From: an uncultured Collinsella sp.
GTDB lineage: Bacteria; Actinomycetota; Coriobacteriia; Coriobacteriales; Coriobacteriaceae
Length of the DNA: 8,536 bases
Direction: 5' to 3'
Assembly (NCBI GenBank): GCA_902495945.1
Contig: CABUZD010000073.1
Span: 1 to 8,536 of the forward strand
The notes beneath the pieces were generated by a model. The model ran no database searches and had not been told where the DNA came from. It was given only the letters and a program-made list of their open reading frames with translations. This document shows positions 7,404 to 8,536 of the stretch, one piece after another. The position numbers and the translations under genes were made by a program. How positions within the stretch are numbered: the stretch's first letter is position 1; each line of letters opens with the position of its first letter.

Positions 7404-8536
7404 ATGAAGCTCGCGCTTGCACAGATCGATATGCGCCTGGGTGATATTGAGGGCATTTGCGGCCGCATCGAGGACCAGGCTCGTCTGGCCCACGAGCGCG
7501 GAGCGCGCGTGCTGTGCGTTCCGGCTCCGCTCTTTATGGGCGCCATGCCCGGTGGCCTGGTGGGCGCTGCCGACTTTGAGCAGGACATGCTTGCCGGCTT
7601 GACTGGTGTCGCCGAGCGTATCCAGGAGCTTGACATGATCTGCATCGTGCCCGCGGCGGTTTCGTTTGAGGGCCAGCCGCTGCTCGACTACATGATGCTC
7701 AAGGACGGTCATGTGGTGCCGGCGCGTTCGAGCATTGCCTTGCAGCGTGGCGAGAACAACGACACGCGTTGGGCGCCGCCGGTGTTCGACGTGGACGGCG
7801 TGCGCATCACCGTGATTTTTGACTTGGACCGCGAGCTCGAGATGTTGCCGACCGGCGTCGACCTCATCGCGTATTTCCAATTCAACGCGTTTGACATGAC
7901 CGACCGCGAGACTGCCGCCATTGCCGCCGTTCGCAGCGGCGCCTACCGCAAGATCGCATCCAAGCGCAGCGTGTGGTTTGCCTGCATGGCGCCGGTCGGC
8001 GCCTATGACGAGTCGGTGTATACCGGCGGATCGTTTGTGCTCGACGACTGCGGGCGCGTGGTGGCCCAGGCGCCGTGCTTTGAGGAGAGCCTGCTGGTTC
8101 AGGAGATTCAACGCGGCGTGATGCTCGATGCCCTGGAAGATCACGAACTGCCCGAGTTCCGTTCCGAGGAGTGGCTGTGGCAGGCGCTGGTGCTCGCCGT
8201 GCGCGACAACGCCCGAGCCCACGGTGCGTCGCGTGCTGTGGTGGCACTCGAGGGTGACTTGCCGTCGTCTTTGCTGACGGCGCTGGCCGTCGACGCTCTG
8301 GGCCCGCGTAATGTGATTGGCCTGGTGCTGGGGCGCAACCGTATCTTTACGCCGGCGCAGGAAGAGGCCGAGGCTGCCCGCTGTGCCGCCGTCCGCGCCA
8401 TCGCCGAGCGTTTGCACATTCGCACCGTTGAGCGCGACGCGCCGGATGCGGCGCGTGTGCTCGACCGCGATGTGTCCGCGGGCGATGCCGAGCGTCTGCG
8501 CTCGCGCACGCTGGGCCTCATGCTGGAGGACACGGC
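7404..8536 (+). CDS. Glutamine-dependent NAD+ synthetase-like protein, probable pseudoenzyme, 3'-truncated
   Basis: The first 377 codons of a gene that runs off the window. Architecture follows glutamine-dependent NadE: a nitrilase (glutaminase) domain, about 1-235, then the start of the NAD synthase/ATP-pyrophosphatase domain, from about 255. Family backbone visible: ALAQ...GDIEG at the start, YDESVYTGGSFVLD (201-214), and ALAVDALGP (293-301). The key residues are missing. The catalytic Glu position after Pro40 is Ala41. The catalytic Lys position is Arg108, with no Lys between 101 and 182. The CED nucleophile site reads FDLD (139-142), with no Cys between 81 and 193. In the second domain the SGGIDS pyrophosphatase loop reads EGDLPS (283-288). 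The frame has no stop or frameshift, so this is not an ordinary decayed pseudogene. By the motifs seen, it should neither hydrolyse glutamine nor adenylate nicotinate adenine dinucleotide. Automatic annotation would likely call it nadE. I withhold the symbol because activity looks improbable. It is separated from the SOR gene by a terminator-like hairpin. Confidence 0.82.
   Translation, partial: MKLALAQIDMRLGDIEGICGRIEDQARLAHERGARVLCVPAPLFMGAMPGGLVGAADFEQDMLAGLTGVAERIQELDMICIVPAAVSFEGQPLLDYMMLKDGHVVPARSSIALQRGENNDTRWAPPVFDVDGVRITVIFDLDRELEMLPTGVDLIAYFQFNAFDMTDRETAAIAAVRSGAYRKIASKRSVWFACMAPVGAYDESVYTGGSFVLDDCGRVVAQAPCFEESLLVQEIQRGVMLDALEDHELPEFRSEEWLWQALVLAVRDNARAHGASRAVVALEGDLPSSLLTALAVDALGPRNVIGLVLGRNRIFTPAQEEAEAARCAAVRAIAERLHIRTVERDAPDAARVLDRDVSAGDAERLRSRTLGLMLEDT

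Noticed and set aside
7167..8417. Minus-strand open frame of 416 codons opposite the NadE-like gene
   Set aside because: The plus strand shows clear NadE family homology with a proper start; the minus-strand product has low-complexity composition and no motif, so it is a GC-driven shadow.

Overview
The window is a high-GC bacterial chromosome segment with four protein-coding genes, all on the + strand and closely packed. DnaE is the PHP + OB type of replicative polymerase. Its fingers region carries an unusual insertion that I recall from Coriobacteriia. There is also a superoxide reductase, an enzyme typical of anaerobes and microaerophiles. GC-rich third codon positions together with these genes suggest an anaerobic actinobacterium of the class Coriobacteriia (Collinsella/Olsenella-like). 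This assignment is inference; no rRNA or tRNA is present to confirm it.

Layout: (1) 2-3265, the 5'-truncated dnaE gene for the DNA polymerase III alpha subunit. (2) 3294-6758, a SWIM zinc-finger SNF2-family helicase starting 28 nt after dnaE behind a good Shine-Dalgarno, probably co-transcribed with it. (3) 6759-6923, a 165-nt spacer with only a weak imperfect hairpin. (4) 6924-7286, a small superoxide reductase (desulfoferrodoxin family) that keeps the catalytic iron site but has lost the cysteines of the N-terminal desulforedoxin-like iron centre. (5) 7287-7403, a spacer with an AT-rich patch followed by a clear intrinsic-terminator-like hairpin. (6) 7404 to the window end, a 3'-truncated gene with the two-domain architecture of glutamine-dependent NAD+ synthetase.

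The last gene is the most unusual item. Its reading frame is intact and the family backbone is easy to follow. However, all three nitrilase (glutaminase) catalytic residues are replaced, and the SGGxDS ATP-pyrophosphatase loop of the synthetase domain is also destroyed. It looks like a two-domain NadE pseudoenzyme rather than a working NAD+ synthetase.

Functionally, dnaE and the SNF2 helicase fit a replication or DNA-transaction unit. The superoxide reductase fits oxygen defence in an anaerobe. The NadE-like protein has no assignable reaction. No mobile elements, CRISPR arrays, RNA genes or long repeats were seen.
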